Shown here piece after piece: positions 46,627-61,385 of a stretch of DNA of 64,000 nt. Under the pieces are notes generated by a model that did no database searches, had not been told where the DNA came from, and saw nothing but the letters and a program-made list of their open reading frames with translations. Source of the stretch: Trametes villosa. Its lineage: Eukaryota > Basidiomycota > Agaricomycetes > Polyporales > Polyporaceae. The first letter of the stretch is position 1. The number at the start of each line of letters is the position of its first letter. The position numbers were made by a program, and so were the translations under genes. The stretch lies in the NCBI GenBank assembly GCA_002964805.2, contig PUDQ02000047.1:186001-250000 (forward strand), read 5' to 3'.

Positions 46627-47700
46627 TCACGCCTTGGGGGCCGGGACCCGCTTCCGCTGAACGAAGCGCCCCTTCCGCCCGCCCGCTGCAGAAGGCGCAT
46701 CCGCATCCAGGTGAGCGCCTGCCGCACGACCATGGCACAGAAGCGCAGACATACCAGTGGGCGCGCGCGTAACGGCGGCGGCAGCGACGGTGGTGGCCTC
46801 GAGCTCGTGCACGAGGTTCGCCTTCGCGCCCGCGAGGAAGCCCTCGACGAAGTCGAGGTCCCCGTTCACCATCTTCTCGCTCACGCCGTACCCCTGTAGC
46901 TCCTCGAGGATCATCGTCCAGCCCGGCTCTACGTTGGGGCTCGCCTCGATGCGCCCGTCGTCGTCCACACCGACATGTGCGACGTGCACAAACGTGCCCG
47001 GGGCGGGCGCAGAGATCATCGAGGGAGAGACGCGGCGGCCTGGTGCGACCGAGGGGGTGGGAGAGCGCGAAAGCGACTTGTTCCGCAAGGGCCGAGGCGT
47101 GCGTGGAGCTGCAGGCAAGCGAGCAAGAGTTGAGATGTCCTTCCTATGTGAAGACTTTGCTTGGACTGACCAGTGGTCTGAACACGAGACGTGACGCGTC
47201 TGAGGAACTTCTCCGCATCCGAGTCTTCGTCGAAGCGGAAGCCGAACATTCTGGACTGGGAGGACGTCAGCGTTTGGGGTTGAGGGATGAAGATATAGAC
47301 GTACGCAGCCCGAGAAGACATGGAAGAACGGCTTGTCGGCGTGATAGTCAAGCTGGAGGGGGATCTGGTGGAACCACACGATTCCCTTGCCCGAGTCGGC
47401 GTCGATGAGGCGGAACCAGTAGTTCTGCTCGATGCTGGTTCCCTGTCCGAGGCCCAAGGGGCGGTCCGGATACGCACTGGTGCGGTTCCGACCGAACACC
47501 AGCAGCCCGCGCAGCCCAGTGAACGTCCACGAATCTGGAGGGGCGCCGAAGGCGGAATGGTAGACGCGGGCGGGCGCTACAGTAAGCACCTTGGAGTCGG
47601 GCGGGAGGAAGGATAGGACGAGGCGCTTGATGTCTTCCGGCTGCGAGGAAAGAGAGGAGATGGTGGCGGCGGGCGAACGAGGGGTCGAGGTGTGTGCCAT
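46627..47700 (-). CDS. WH1 (EVH1) plus CRIB/PBD protein, WASP-like
   Basis: Exons 47305-47700, 47186-47255 and 46627-47108 give 315 residues. Residues 20-150 form a WH1 domain (VYHSAFGAPPDSWTFTGLRGLLVFGRN, YWFRLIDADSGKGIVWFHQ, SRMFGFRFDEDSDAEKFLRRV). A basic Pro/Ser linker leads to a CRIB-type motif (SMISAPAPGTFVHVAHVG) and LEELQGYGVSEKMVNGDLDFVEGFL. WASP-family proteins link Cdc42-type GTPases to Arp2/3 actin assembly; here there is no visible WH2/acidic VCA end, so this is a two-domain regulator or scaffold. A gtatgt..ctgcag segment of about 70 nt near 46690-46755 is in frame and could be a further intron, shortening the C-terminus by 23 residues. Confidence 0.8.
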   Translation of the reverse strand: MAHTSTPRSPAATISSLSSQPEDIKRLVLSFLPPDSKVLTVAPARVYHSAFGAPPDSWTFTGLRGLLVFGRNRTSAYPDRPLGLGQGTSIEQNYWFRLIDADSGKGIVWFHQIPLQLDYHADKPFFHVFSGCVRLYLHPSTPNADVLPVQNVRLPLRRRLGCGEVPQTRHVSCSDHWSVQAKSSHRKDISTLARLPAAPRTPRPLRNKSLSRSPTPSVAPGRRVSPSMISAPAPGTFVHVAHVGVDDDGRIEASPNVEPGWTMILEELQGYGVSEKMVNGDLDFVEGFLAGAKANLVHELEATTVAAAAVTRAPTGMSALLCHGRAAGAHLDADAPSAAGGRKGRFVQRKRVPAPKA

Positions 47701-49153
47701 GATGAGTTGAGGGGTGGTTTACAAGAGCTGTACGATACAAATAGGTGAGAGGGGCTGCTACGATGAGCTGGACAGCGGATGCGCGGCGGTATTTGTATGT
47801 GGAGATGGAGGCAATAGGGCGTCCGAGGGATAAAGGAAGAGGTGCAGCGTGTGATCCTCGTGCCCGCTGTACTAGGTTCGACCGCCACGCGCACACAATG
47901 GAGGCGCTGCGGTATTAAGGCTGTTGCCACTGGCCGAACGGTCCGCACGACGTTGACGAGCTGCCCGGATATCCCGATCACCTGTGACAAACTACGCAAC
48001 ACGCTTTATGTGCATAACCGCAGCATCTCATCTTGGCCTACGGGTGGCACTTCAGCATGATATATTCACCTCGGAGTCGTGCGCGTCAGGAGTGGGACTG
48101 AGGTGGTTTCCCTAGCGATCCGATGACCAAGGAAGTTGTGCCAGAGGACGCCACAGAATTTGGCCACACAGGCGCAAGTGACGACCTCGAGGCCAAACTC
48201 CACCGCTGGTGGGAACTCGCGATTATCGACAGTTGCTTGGAGGCGCCCGACGCAGATCGTACGCATGCAGCCAGACAAAGATAGAGGTGGTCTAGGTCCT
48301 GTCGCAGGCGAGCGGATGCCGCAGCAGGTGTACTTCGAGCGCGCACCCGTGGCCTCTCCTCTGTTCAGGCTCCCAGCCTCAGTGACCGTACCGAATGCCG
48401 TATCGGGGTGCGGTTTAGGGCACTGAACCTCTGCGATCCTCTTGCTGTAATCACGGCCGTGCGTTCGAAGCGTGTTCTGCGCAGCATGAGCCGATAGGTC
48501 CAGGCCCCGCGAGGCTGCAAGCAGCGGCGAAGCTAGCCCTATTACTATGGTTCCTGCTAACGTCGGTAAGGAGGCGCGTGAGCGGCAAAATTGAACGCAA
48601 TGAACGAGGCTGAGCACCGTACCAGGCCGTACCTCCGTCTTTTCGTCCTTGCGCAGTGCAGCCCATGGTCAGTTTGGACCATGTTCACTGACTGGAAAAG
48701 CGGAGCTGTCTTAGCAACGCCAACATATACAGTTCGTTTTCACGCAACACTATGCTTTATGGCGAGTTTGGGTTGTATGATGCGAGAGGATAGCGAGTTG
48801 ATGATGGTGGTTGAGAAGGAACTGTGAGCTGTAACGACTACAAAGGGCGAGGGTAAGCTTGGATAGCCCGATCAGTATTACGTAAATATTGGGCTTTACT
48901 TCTGAGATCAAAGAGACTAAGTTCGTCCAGTTTTCTCCTCATCGCTCACGACACCCATCTCTTTTGGCTCTAGAACGCTCGAATTCGTGATAACAGTCCT
49001 GTCGTCTGTGGAGGTGAACAGCCCTATGCCAACTGTCGTGACAATTACTGATGTTGCATGAACAGCAGCGAGACGAGCAAAATTCTTTTTGCAAACCCGT
49101 TGCAGGCAATCAGGCGCTCGTTATACCGCTACGACTCTAGCATCCCTAACCAA
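47701..49153. other. Intergenic
   Basis: About 1.4 kb between divergent genes. A 183-codon minus-strand frame at 48066-48617 has no domain and no splice support; I leave it out. It should hold the promoters of the WH1 and NCL1 genes. Confidence 0.4.
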
Positions 49154-52317
<3,164 letters not shown>

Positions 52318-52794
52318 ACATCTAGCTCCTGTGTATGTGTAGACGGCTTGTAGCTATATGGGCGAGTCTGTAGAAGTAGATGTTGCTTGTACCGTCGACC
52401 GTAATGTATCAAGCTGCATGGCCCAACCGAAGGCGGACAGCCCTGATCTTGAGGTTCGAACCGAGCCTTCTCGGGGAGAGGAGGAAGGAGGCTGTTCTTG
52501 ACGTCGACGGACGTCGCCGCTATGTGGCAATCAGCAGCGAACCTCACTCACTCTCGGATCGACATCATCGGAGCAACCTCAAGGAAGTTATTACCCTGAG
52601 AGAGAAGGGGATCACGAAGTTAGCAGTCTAAGAGCCGATGTTGCCCCGGGCCTCGTACTATGCCTGGCTAGCACTTAGTGCAACGACGAGCAGCATGTTC
52701 GGAGAGAACACAGAACTAGAGTCAATTTTACGACGTACAGCTATGGTTACAATGTCTATGTGAAGAACCCAGCGATGTCTACCCTATGACCTCC
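52318..52794. other. Intergenic between converging genes
   Basis: 3' flanks of NCL1 and of the duplicated-family gene copy B. Nothing else seen. Confidence 0.4.
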
Positions 52795-54589
52795 CTAGAG
52801 CCGAATCTCGATCTCTGGAAAGTAATGCCAAACCTGGCTGTCCTCATCCGTGATGATACGCCGGACAGCCACCAGGTAAACGTTCTCCCATCGCACCAGG
52901 GTGCCGCGCTGGGGAGCGAGCGCGGGACCGACGAGGTCCTGAAGGTCCTTGGTACCATCAGGGCCCTTCAAGAACTTCAGCCGACGCAAACAAGTCAACA
53001 TCGATTGCCATACATTGAACAGAGCCATGAAACGCGAAATAACTCACCGTCGATCGGAACCAAGCCTTGTACTGCTTGGCCGCCATCATCGTCACCAGAT
53101 GGCCGAGCTTGAACTCTGTCGCCGGCTTCTTCCTCGACGTCGAGTTGAAGACGAATACCGGGTCTGCGTCGCAGCTTGAGTCCCACTGTGGCCAGAACAC
53201 TATGTAAGCACTCATCGCGAGACACGAGGAAGAGCTAAGAGACGTACCAAGCCCCGGTGGACGTAGATATTCTCCTTCGCGAACGCATAGTCGACGTTCA
53301 TCTTCGCGCGGTGGACGTTCCGGAAGATGTACTTGTTCGCTATGGACTTGCGAATGCTGCGGCACTTGCGGCAGCGGAGCCCGAGCTTGCCCTCCACGAT
53401 GATTGGCTCCGCGAAGGCATCCGTCCCCGGGGGTACAGGGACGCGGTAGCAGCCCTTCGCGGGGGACGCGGTCAGGAGGGGGGAATAAAGCGCGCCGCCC
53501 CAGAAGGCTTGCTCCAGGAGCTGCTCTTCGGGCGAGGGCGGGTTCGAGAGATCGAAGGTGAAGGTAGGGGCGGGGGCGGCGCCGAGAGACTCGCTGTCGG
53601 CGAGAGCGTCGCCGATGATGGAGGAGGGTAGTACGTCTTGTGTGAGGGCAACTGGCGGAGCGGTGAGGTCGGAGGGGCCGTGGGCGTCGTGATCCAAGGG
53701 TGAGTGGGTACTGATATGGAGATCAGCATCGACGTCGTAGTCGTTGGATTGGAGGAACTCCAGAGCAGCGGGATGGAAGTACGATTCCAGCGCACACTCC
53801 AGGAACCACGGGGCCGTCGAGTCCAAGGATGGGTCGGTCGGGACATCCCAGGGGGGCGGAGCGGCGGCGTACTGGTGTGTAGGTAGGGGGAACGGCTGAG
53901 TAGCCGCCGTTGAGAATGCCCCGTATGCGGCCGTCGACGAGAGGGGCTGAGATATGGGCGTGGATGCTGCGGCACGGTTGTAGCACAATGCTGCTGCTGG
54001 ATCATAGCTGTACGAGGCGGCAACTGTCTGGAGGTTGTTGGAGGAGGATGACGGTTGGAGCGCGGAGGGGAGCGCGTAGTCGCAATGGGAGATGAGGGCA
54101 TCGCCCGCCTCCCTCGCGGGGGAATGACCGACAGTGGAGTGTCGCGCCTCCTCTGCTGTCGCGTTATAAAGGCCGGAGGGCGCGCGCATACAGGAGGGAC
54201 TCACCATATTGTCGTGAACTCCTTGCCAAACGACTTGACTCCCCGTTTTGTGGCGCGCGGCTTGAAGAAGAGGCGCCGTACGTCGCGAACGGGGCTCCAA
54301 AGTCGTATTGTGCGGCCCTGTTCTTTGTAGTTGTCGTTGTCGTTGTCGCTGTCGTTGTCGACGCGGCTACGGGCGGTTACAATGGGGCACAAAGCCGGAG
54401 AGCGAAGGACCCCATACCTGCTTGTTCCCGGGCAGCGGGCTGGGTGTACAAGGGCGGCGGGCCTTCTCCTCCAAGGGCGTCGGCGAGAGAGCTGCTGGGT
54501 CGGGGGTAGGGGTGCGTGGACGAGCGGGGGGGAGCGGCCCTGCGTTGGTGGCGCTCGGCGTTGGTGGGGCGGGAGGACGGGCGGGACAT
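52795..54589 (-). CDS. Unknown protein of a duplicated family, copy B
   Basis: Five exons (54418-54589, 54205-54366, 53248-54155, 53048-53185, 52795-52974) give 519 residues with intron positions identical to copy A at 34804-36571. Conserved parts: ERHQRRAAPPRS, SSSLADALGGEGPP, GCYRVPVPPGT, the CxxC pair with basic residues (LRCRKCRSIRKS), YAFAKENIYVHRGL, FKLGHLVTMMAAKQYKAW, KDLQDLVGPALAP and the C-terminus HYFPEIEIRL. The central part has diverged strongly. Exon 2 holds a Thr-rich run from an expanded hexanucleotide repeat. Both copies remain open, so both may be functional. Function unknown. Confidence 0.75.
54327..54360. repeat. Hexanucleotide repeat (GTTGTC)n in exon 2 of copy B
   Basis: Tandem GTTGTC-type units, read on the minus strand as Thr codons. 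Copy A has a much shorter version at the same place. Confidence 0.8.
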
Positions 54590-55064
54590 GGCGTGCACAG
54601 TTAGTGGGAAAATGGACAGGCGGGAAAGGTATTTTCGGGGGAGCAGAGGAGGGGAGAAGGGGCCTTATGGCTCTGTTGGTTGACTTTGGGGAGGGACGGG
54701 CGTCACTGGTGGCTACGGCTAGAGCACAATGAACACCCCCGGGCTGTCCGGGCGGGCGGAAAATTTGATTGCTCGCTGGCTCTGAACTTGCAGAGCGTGG
54801 GACGGGAAGCAGGCAATTGCTTGATCATCTGGCAATCCAGGTGCGCGGTGCAATCCGTGCGAGAAGGCAGTTAGACCTGCTTAATGGGGAAGGTCAGGAC
54901 GGGGACCACGAGGAGGGGAGCCCGAACACTTGCCGTTTGCGACCACCATTGCGGGTGAAATTTTACCAAACCTGCCTTAACAGTGTCTGCAGAGCTCCTC
55001 GCCTCCCCCGGCAGACAATGGGCCGCCAGTGATTGGTCGGTCTGGCCAGACAATCCGCCGCATG

Positions 55065-56956
55065 TCGTGCGTAGGTGCCCTTCCACGGACGCCGCCCAGA
55101 GGGGTCCAAGGCTTCTGGGCGAAGGCAGAGACCTGCAAAGAGCTTCGAGTGCAAAATGATCCCTGCGCGATGGCAAAGGATCCGTGGCAGATGCAACCGG
55201 TTGCACTTTTCTGAGCTTTTGCAGGCTGCGCGGAGTGCGCGGATACCTTGTGTACCTTTGGCGCGATCCTTGCCATGACCCGCGATTCTGCAGGGCTGGG
55301 TCGGAGTGTCCACCCGAAGGCGGATTGTGTGAGAGGCACTTCTAGCGCGGATTGCACGTTGCTCTACCGGTGTTATGGTGGCGCGCATCGGTATCCGTGA
55401 ACCGCGGTGTTCTGGCGCGGCCGTTACCGGGTCGCGCGTAGGCAGGTAAAGCCCGCCTATTCAGTATTGAATCATACGAAATGGCCTATCTGGCAAAGAG
55501 GTCAAAGTGGGACAGGCCCTTGAACTGCAAGAAGTTGAAGTGGTCATCGCGCCCCTTGTCAGGGGGGTCAATACTGGCGCCGTCCCAGCGAAACAAAGCT
55601 GTCATGGCGATAAGTCCCCGAAGCATGCAACGCCCAGTAGCCGCGCACCTGGTATTCTGTAGCATAACGGCACGGTGACACAGCGGTATTCCTGTCGTGG
55701 CGCTGCCAGCACGTCGCGCAGGCTGGGGGCGTCGCGCGGCGCGCGATGGCGCGCCGAGGCAAGGCTGGCAAGGCGCGGAGATGGAAGCGCCCAGAGCGCG
55801 CGCGGGCGTCAAAGCGCGTGCCCGCGCGAACCAATCAGGTCAAGTAGTGCCCCGCCTCTCTCATACTACCACGATGATCTCCAGGGTGTAGCCTCCGCTC
55901 TGGGCGTTCTACGGGTACACCTCAATTGCGCTATTGCAGCACATCTACACGCTATGAGTGCGAAGGCAAATGCTCCCAAGTTTTCAGAGTTTCAAAACCA
56001 TTCTAGATCTCGCGCGTTGGCTGGTGAATGAAACTAGCGTCGCGACTCGACTTCACAGATGCTACAACCAAAGGTAGCCGTACAAGTTTTGCTCAGCGAT
56101 GATCTTCGCTAACGACATTTAAGGATGACGGGATGACTGGGTATTTTGGTCGACGAGTAGCTCTAGTACGCCGTACGCTCAATGTTCAGCAACATGCGGC
56201 TATCTCACGCCTCGGAGCCGGCTCCCAGGCATCCATACGCCGTGCGGCAGAACCCTAGTACAACCTAGTCTCCCACAGGCAGACGAAGGTGATCAGCTCG
56301 AGAGAGGGAGGACGATCAGTGTCTGTCCTCGTGCCACGACGCTATGGACATGACAGGCTGAGTGTTATGTTTTCTTGATCCCTAGTGACTCGATCTTCGG
56401 TCTCTCCCACATGACTCTTATGCGCAACGGCGCTCTGTTATCAACTTTCGATTTGCACCAATACCGAACTCAACTCCGTATTACAGGCAAGTTCTCTTCT
56501 TACAAGCTGGATAACGCCCCAACCACTCTCCTCACGCCTGATCACAGCAGCTGGACCTCTCAACGTAGTCTCCCAGAGGCAGACCTTTCACGATCTGGTT
56601 GAGGGAGCAGGACGACCGTGTAAAGCTCAACGGCTTCCGCGGGCTTCTTGCGCGCTCGAGCGGCTGTGCAGTACACTAGGACAGCTGCTGCGCGTGGGCC
56701 GGAATATGTTGGTCGAAGGTATCAGCAGCCGCGCTGAAAGTTTGTCCGCGCTATCTGCGGATATTAATATCAATGGGGCCCGGCATAGCCTCTCGAAGAC
56801 ACAGTGCTACATAAAGCGCGGCGTTGGCGAGACCTGGAGCCCTGGTTCACCAGGAAATCCCTCTAGTGCCACTGCCACTTCGAAATGAGGAGTATTCAGT
56901 GAGTCTTGACTACCATCCTTCCCTCTCCTGACGATATCTCAGGCCAACAAAGCACT
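55065..56956. other. Intergenic with imperfect direct repeat
   Basis: No supported gene. Two related stretches of about 50 bp begin agtctcccacaggcagac (near 56268) and agtctcccagaggcagac (near 56566), about 300 bp apart, each followed by a gagggag-type tract. Confidence 0.45.
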
Positions 56957-58723
56957 ATGGACCGACCACCGATGCCCATTGAGGTCTATGAGCGGGTTAT
57001 CGACAAGGTCGCGGACGATCGCGGTGATCCCCTTTCCTACTATCCGCCTTACCTGGGCGACCTCTATGCGTGCGCCTTGACGTGCCATATCTGGCTCCCT
57101 CGCAGCCGTTACCATCTATATCGCCGTGTTCGGGTGGGGGCTCCTCGCCATGTCGACAGTCTATCAGAGACTGTTCGCCGCCATCCCGCGCTTGCGGACC
57201 TTGTGCACGAGCTCGTAGTCGGGCATCCGTGCCCAGAGCAGAGAGACCTCAGCGAATACCTGCCATTTGCTGCAGAGGCCCTCGTACGCGATCTGAGGAA
57301 CATTCGGGCCCTGACCATCAGTAACTTCCACTGGCGTGTCTTGCCTCCGATGTATCACAGGCTCGCTGCGCGGTACCCAGTCGTGGAACTCAACATCGTC
57401 GGAGGACACTTCCACTCCTTTATGGACCTCGCGCGCGTGGTTTGGTCGTTTCCACGTCTGCAAACCCTCAGATTGGTCGATACGAAATTCGAGCAGCCAA
57501 CCTACGTGAATATGGGGATCCTCGTCGAGCGGCGGGCATGGTTGTGTCACAAGCTAGAGAAGCTGGAAGTCTTCCGAGCCTTCTTCTCGGCAAAGCCTAG
57601 AGTGAGTCATGGATGTCTACATACATGCCTTCTTCGATGCTTACTTCGATGATCCTGATATGCCTCAATGTAGGACATTTCGTGGTTCCCCCCTCGTGGA
57701 TGTTTCGGCGGGAACGTGGCCGATTTCACGCTATGGTGGTCTAAGCCCTACGACGACGGCTCGGATTGTGAGAGTTATGTCTCTATCAGTATTCTTGACC
57801 ACTGCCATTAACAGCGAGCCAACAACAGGGTTGCTATCCTCCTACCTGCAGTCCCTCGCATGTCTCCGGCAGCTGACATGGTGCTTCGCTGGAAACTTGA
57901 CCGAGAACCCGTCCACCTTGCTAAGGTCGTTTGCTACACACTTCAGCACCCTCCTTCGCCTTGTCCTAGACGAAGACGGCCCACCAATCAGTGCATCGGT
58001 GCACTTTCAAGCGACTCGAGCAGGACTTTCCATCCTCACGCGCTCCTCCTTCCTCCGGATGCTTCTCTCCCCAAGAAGGACGTGGGAGGACCTTCTGCAA
58101 CACCCGCGCTTGAAGCACCTCGAGCTCATCATACCTGAGGCCGTCTCTTCCGAGCACGGTGCGTCGTGGTGGACTGGGCAAACTAGTGCTCGCTTCGGGA
58201 ATCCTAAGTTATACAGCCGCGTGGAGACTTGTGACATACGTAAGCGATTGCCATATGATCTGCGTCGCTGTGCCCTGACCAGTTTACCTTCATCTCTCAC
58301 AAAGTCCCAGCGCATTTATGGTTGGAGGAGTGGACTATCCCCCAGACAACAAGCGCGGATGGTGGGTACCCCTATCGTCCGGAGCAGGTTCCATCCCTCT
58401 CTCCGATGCCGGTCTGCGTTGCTGCACGAGATGCTGCTTCACCTCAGATTCTCGCGCAAGTTCTGGAGGACCCCTTGAAATCAAGCTTCCCTGAACCAGG
58501 TGCGCTCAAAGAGGGCGAGAAATTGTGCATCAACATCCCTGTGAGTGAGCCTCCCGCCATGCCCGCCCGATTGCAGCTGGCGGATACACTTACGCGGCCG
58601 CAGGTTTGTGATAGCGCTGGGTCGAGACTGTACACCACTGATTCGAATCCAATCGCTGAGGATGCATTCAACCGTCGCCATTCGCCTTCCATCGCGGCCG
58701 CTCGAGCTCGATATAGCGGGTAG
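56957..58723 (+). CDS. F-box-like protein, 3' end uncertain
   Basis: Exons 56957-57601, 57674-57767, 57829-58239 and 58305-58603 are phase-consistent; the frame then runs on to a stop at 58723 with or without a 57-nt intron. The start is typical of the Agaricomycete F-box-like family: MPIEVYERVIDKV, then LYACALTCHIWLPRSRYHLYRRV. Leucine-rich blocks follow (LRNIRALTISNFHW, FPRLQTLRLVD, LACLRQLTWCF, HPRLKHLELIIPE). The fourth exon is different: Pro-rich, with no leucine repeats (WTIPQTTSADGGYPYRPEQ). Two other frames stay open to about 59068, so further exons may replace the simple end given here. Related to the gene at 23809. Probable SCF adaptor. Confidence 0.65.
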
Positions 58724-60480
58724 CCCTACGGCGACGCCGACTATGAGACGGCTTCTGTCCTGCGAGTCTCTTTGGTCGAGATTGTCGTTCAGCATCTATG
58801 CTACATCATGGCGAGTACGCCCTTCCTTCAGACGTCAGGGCCACGCTCATCAGCGTCCTGCCATCAACTCCAGAATGGGGCGGAGCTCACTGGCCAACCC
58901 CTGACCTACCGCGGCCGGAAGGTCGCTTTCAACCACCTGCAGATCGTCAACCTACGCAGAACTCGCTTAGCCGCAACCTATCGGGGCATCTCTACGAGCT
59001 TCATGAACGTGGAGCCGACGGTTCAGATCCTTCCCGAGTTCCGCTATCTCTATCCCGATGACGAAGAATAGGATCACTCTGCCCCGCCATGCCGCAGCGA
59101 ACCGACGTCGAGAGAGAGAACTTCGGCCGTCAGGCTGTAGTTAGGGGTTGTCGCCGTTGTGCCTTCCGAGCCAGAGTGCGGTGGGTGCGTGCCTGGGAAT
59201 GCGAGGGTGGTTTCCGTCGAGTACGCTGTGCGAGCGCAAGGAAGTGAATCAACATATGACGTGCTCTGTATTGGGTGCTCATCCCTCCAAGGGACAGAGG
59301 CTGTACTGGAGAGCGCCTGCGAATAGAAATTACAGGGCGGCTGCGAGCAGGTCCCGCTGCATCTCGCGATACTGAGTACTCGCCGTGCAGGCCGAAGTAT
59401 CGCGCGGTCGCGTTACAATGGGCGCCTATGTAGATGTGGCGGCACGCGCAGAAGCGCAGCAGCGCGCGATGACGAGCGACGCATCGCGCTAGCTCACTCG
59501 GCATCGCGCGACGTACGGTTTGGACGGGCGAGCTGAAGCTTGGTGGACATGATGTCAATACGTAAGGAAGGGGACTCGGTGGGATTAAAGCCTATTAAAG
59601 CCACGGCGGAAGATCGTTGATGCTTGCAGCGCGGCATCGTCAGCGAGAGCTGCCGTCGCCGATTCTCGTACGGTCTGCGCTCGGCACCGCCGGAGGCAGG
59701 ACATACGAGACCGGGAGGGCGCTGCCACGCTGCCCACGCATCCAGATCGCGACGAGGTTGAAAGCTTGATGGAGAGCTCACAAGGACGCATACCGGCAGA
59801 TCAGGACGGTCCAGGCGCTAGACGACGGACCGTCTCCCCGCAACCCTGCGCTTTCGCTTTCGCTGGACGCGGGCATGCAATGCGCACGCACGCATGCTGC
59901 CAGGGGCGGCGAGCGTTGTACGCCAAGGGTGGGACGCATATAGCACGGTTTGGGTGCATATATGCAGCGGTGATGCTGCGGGCTCGATTGCTCCCGGTGC
60001 TGGCGAGTGCTGTGGGCTTCTGCGCTGCGGATTTGGGATATGCCAGGGCAAAGGAGGGTGATGAAGGGCGTGTGAGGGCTGGAGAGGACGGGGGTCGGGA
60101 AGGAGAAGGAAGGCGTTCGAGGGGGACGAGTCGGCGGGGAGAGGGAGATCTACGATCTAGATCGGGGAGACGGACGAGAGTCGTTTCGACGCACAGTCAG
60201 GCGGCGTGCCCTCCTCTTCCTCCCCTCGCCATGTCCACCGCACCCCGTGCGCCCCCGCCCGCCCCGTCGCCCGCGATCCCGCCGCCGATGTGCAGCACAG
60301 CGAGCAGGAGCCCGCGCGCGGCGGCGAGCGCCGGGCGGGCGGGGCGTGACCTGTGTGTGTGACTGTTTGCCCTTGGCCCTGGTGAGAGGCCAGCGCGCGG
60401 GTTGGGACTCTGACTGAACCGCGAACCGCGATAACACGGCGAGCCAGACGGCGGCGCGGACGCATACAGCCAGGCTCCCG
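58724..60480. other. Possible extra F-box exons, then intergenic
   Basis: 58724-59070 keeps open frames on the plus strand that may be last exons of the F-box-like gene. From 59071 on no gene is supported. Confidence 0.35.
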
Positions 60481-60483
60481 CTC

Positions 60484-60800
60484 GACACATCCCTCGACTG
60501 ACGCCCCCCCCCACGCCCCTGCCCCCGCCTTTCCCCCCGCCCGCCCCTTTTTCCCGCCCGGAGCCGCCGCGCCCGCCATTCGTCAGCACGACGCCCCCGT
60601 CGCCCGCCGCCCTCCGCCCCATCGCCCCGCCATCCACGCCTCGTTTCTCCCGGTCCTTCCGCGTAAGTCCTCCTTCCGCCCGGCCCCTGCCCCCTCCCGC
60701 CCAACACGTGCCGCCCTGCCCGCTTCCCCCCGCCCCGCCCGCCATGCTCCCACACGCGCGCCCAGCCAGCCCGCTGACACGTTCTTCCCTCCCCAGGCGC
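60484..60800 (+). promoter_or_regulatory. C-rich leader/promoter tract with probable 5' UTR intron
   Basis: About 300 bp with many runs of three or more C on the plus strand. A gtaagt donor at 60663 and a ctgac..ctccccag acceptor ending at 60796 suggest a 5' UTR intron of the coactivator gene. The G-rich complement could form G-quadruplexes. Confidence 0.45.
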
Positions 60801-61385
60801 CCCTCTTTTTCAATACCTTGTAGGATAACGTGATCGTTCCCGGGTACGCGCAGGTGTGTATCCCTGTTCTCGTCGTTTCGCGTTCTCCGTCCGTGCGACG
60901 CGTCGCCTCGGTTGTCGGCGCGCTTCATTGTCGCTGGAGGACATGGCTGCCCTCCTCTCAATCCTCCACCTCCTCCTCGTATAAGGCGCGACGCGAAATA
61001 CCTGCTACAGTATTATGATGCTCGTACTCGTGATTGCATGCGCACTCGCCATCCAAGTCGAGCAAGCCGTCAAGGCATCATTGGTGTCGCGTCTCGCCCA
61101 CGTCTCAGTCATTGGTATGAGGAAAAGGATCACGAGTAGTCGCGTCCAAAACCCGTCACACCAGTCCCGACATTTGGTGTAGTCTTACGCTCTGTGTTCC
61201 TCTTAACCTTCCAGTCTCGCCTTTCGAGCCCCTGGCCTATCTATGTTCCCTCAGCGCTTCGCGCGTACAGCGTGATCTGACAACATACACACAGGACACT
61301 CCCACTCACAGCACACGCGCGCATACCCCCGTGTACGCTGTTTCTTTGAACCGCACATCATCACCGAACGAACGGGACAGCAGCC
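60801..61385 (+). other. Upstream region of the coactivator gene
   Basis: Likely leader and further 5' UTR sequence before the ATG at 61386. No coding signal seen. Confidence 0.4.

Larger units (their letters stand above)
52795..55064 (-). repeat. Duplicated unit, copy B (inverted)
   Basis: Inverted counterpart of 34339-36571, covering the coding region and about 475 bp upstream of the ATG. Weaker matches may reach about 55145. Confidence 0.8.

Noticed and set aside
48066..48617. 183-codon minus-strand frame
   Set aside because: No recognisable domain, no splice support, isolated in an intergenic stretch.
53472..54101. 209-codon minus-strand frame
   Set aside because: Pro/Ser/Arg shadow of the copy B family gene in another frame.
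60197..60961. 254-codon minus-strand frame
   Set aside because: Gly/Arg-rich antisense of the C-rich leader; no codon pattern or domain.
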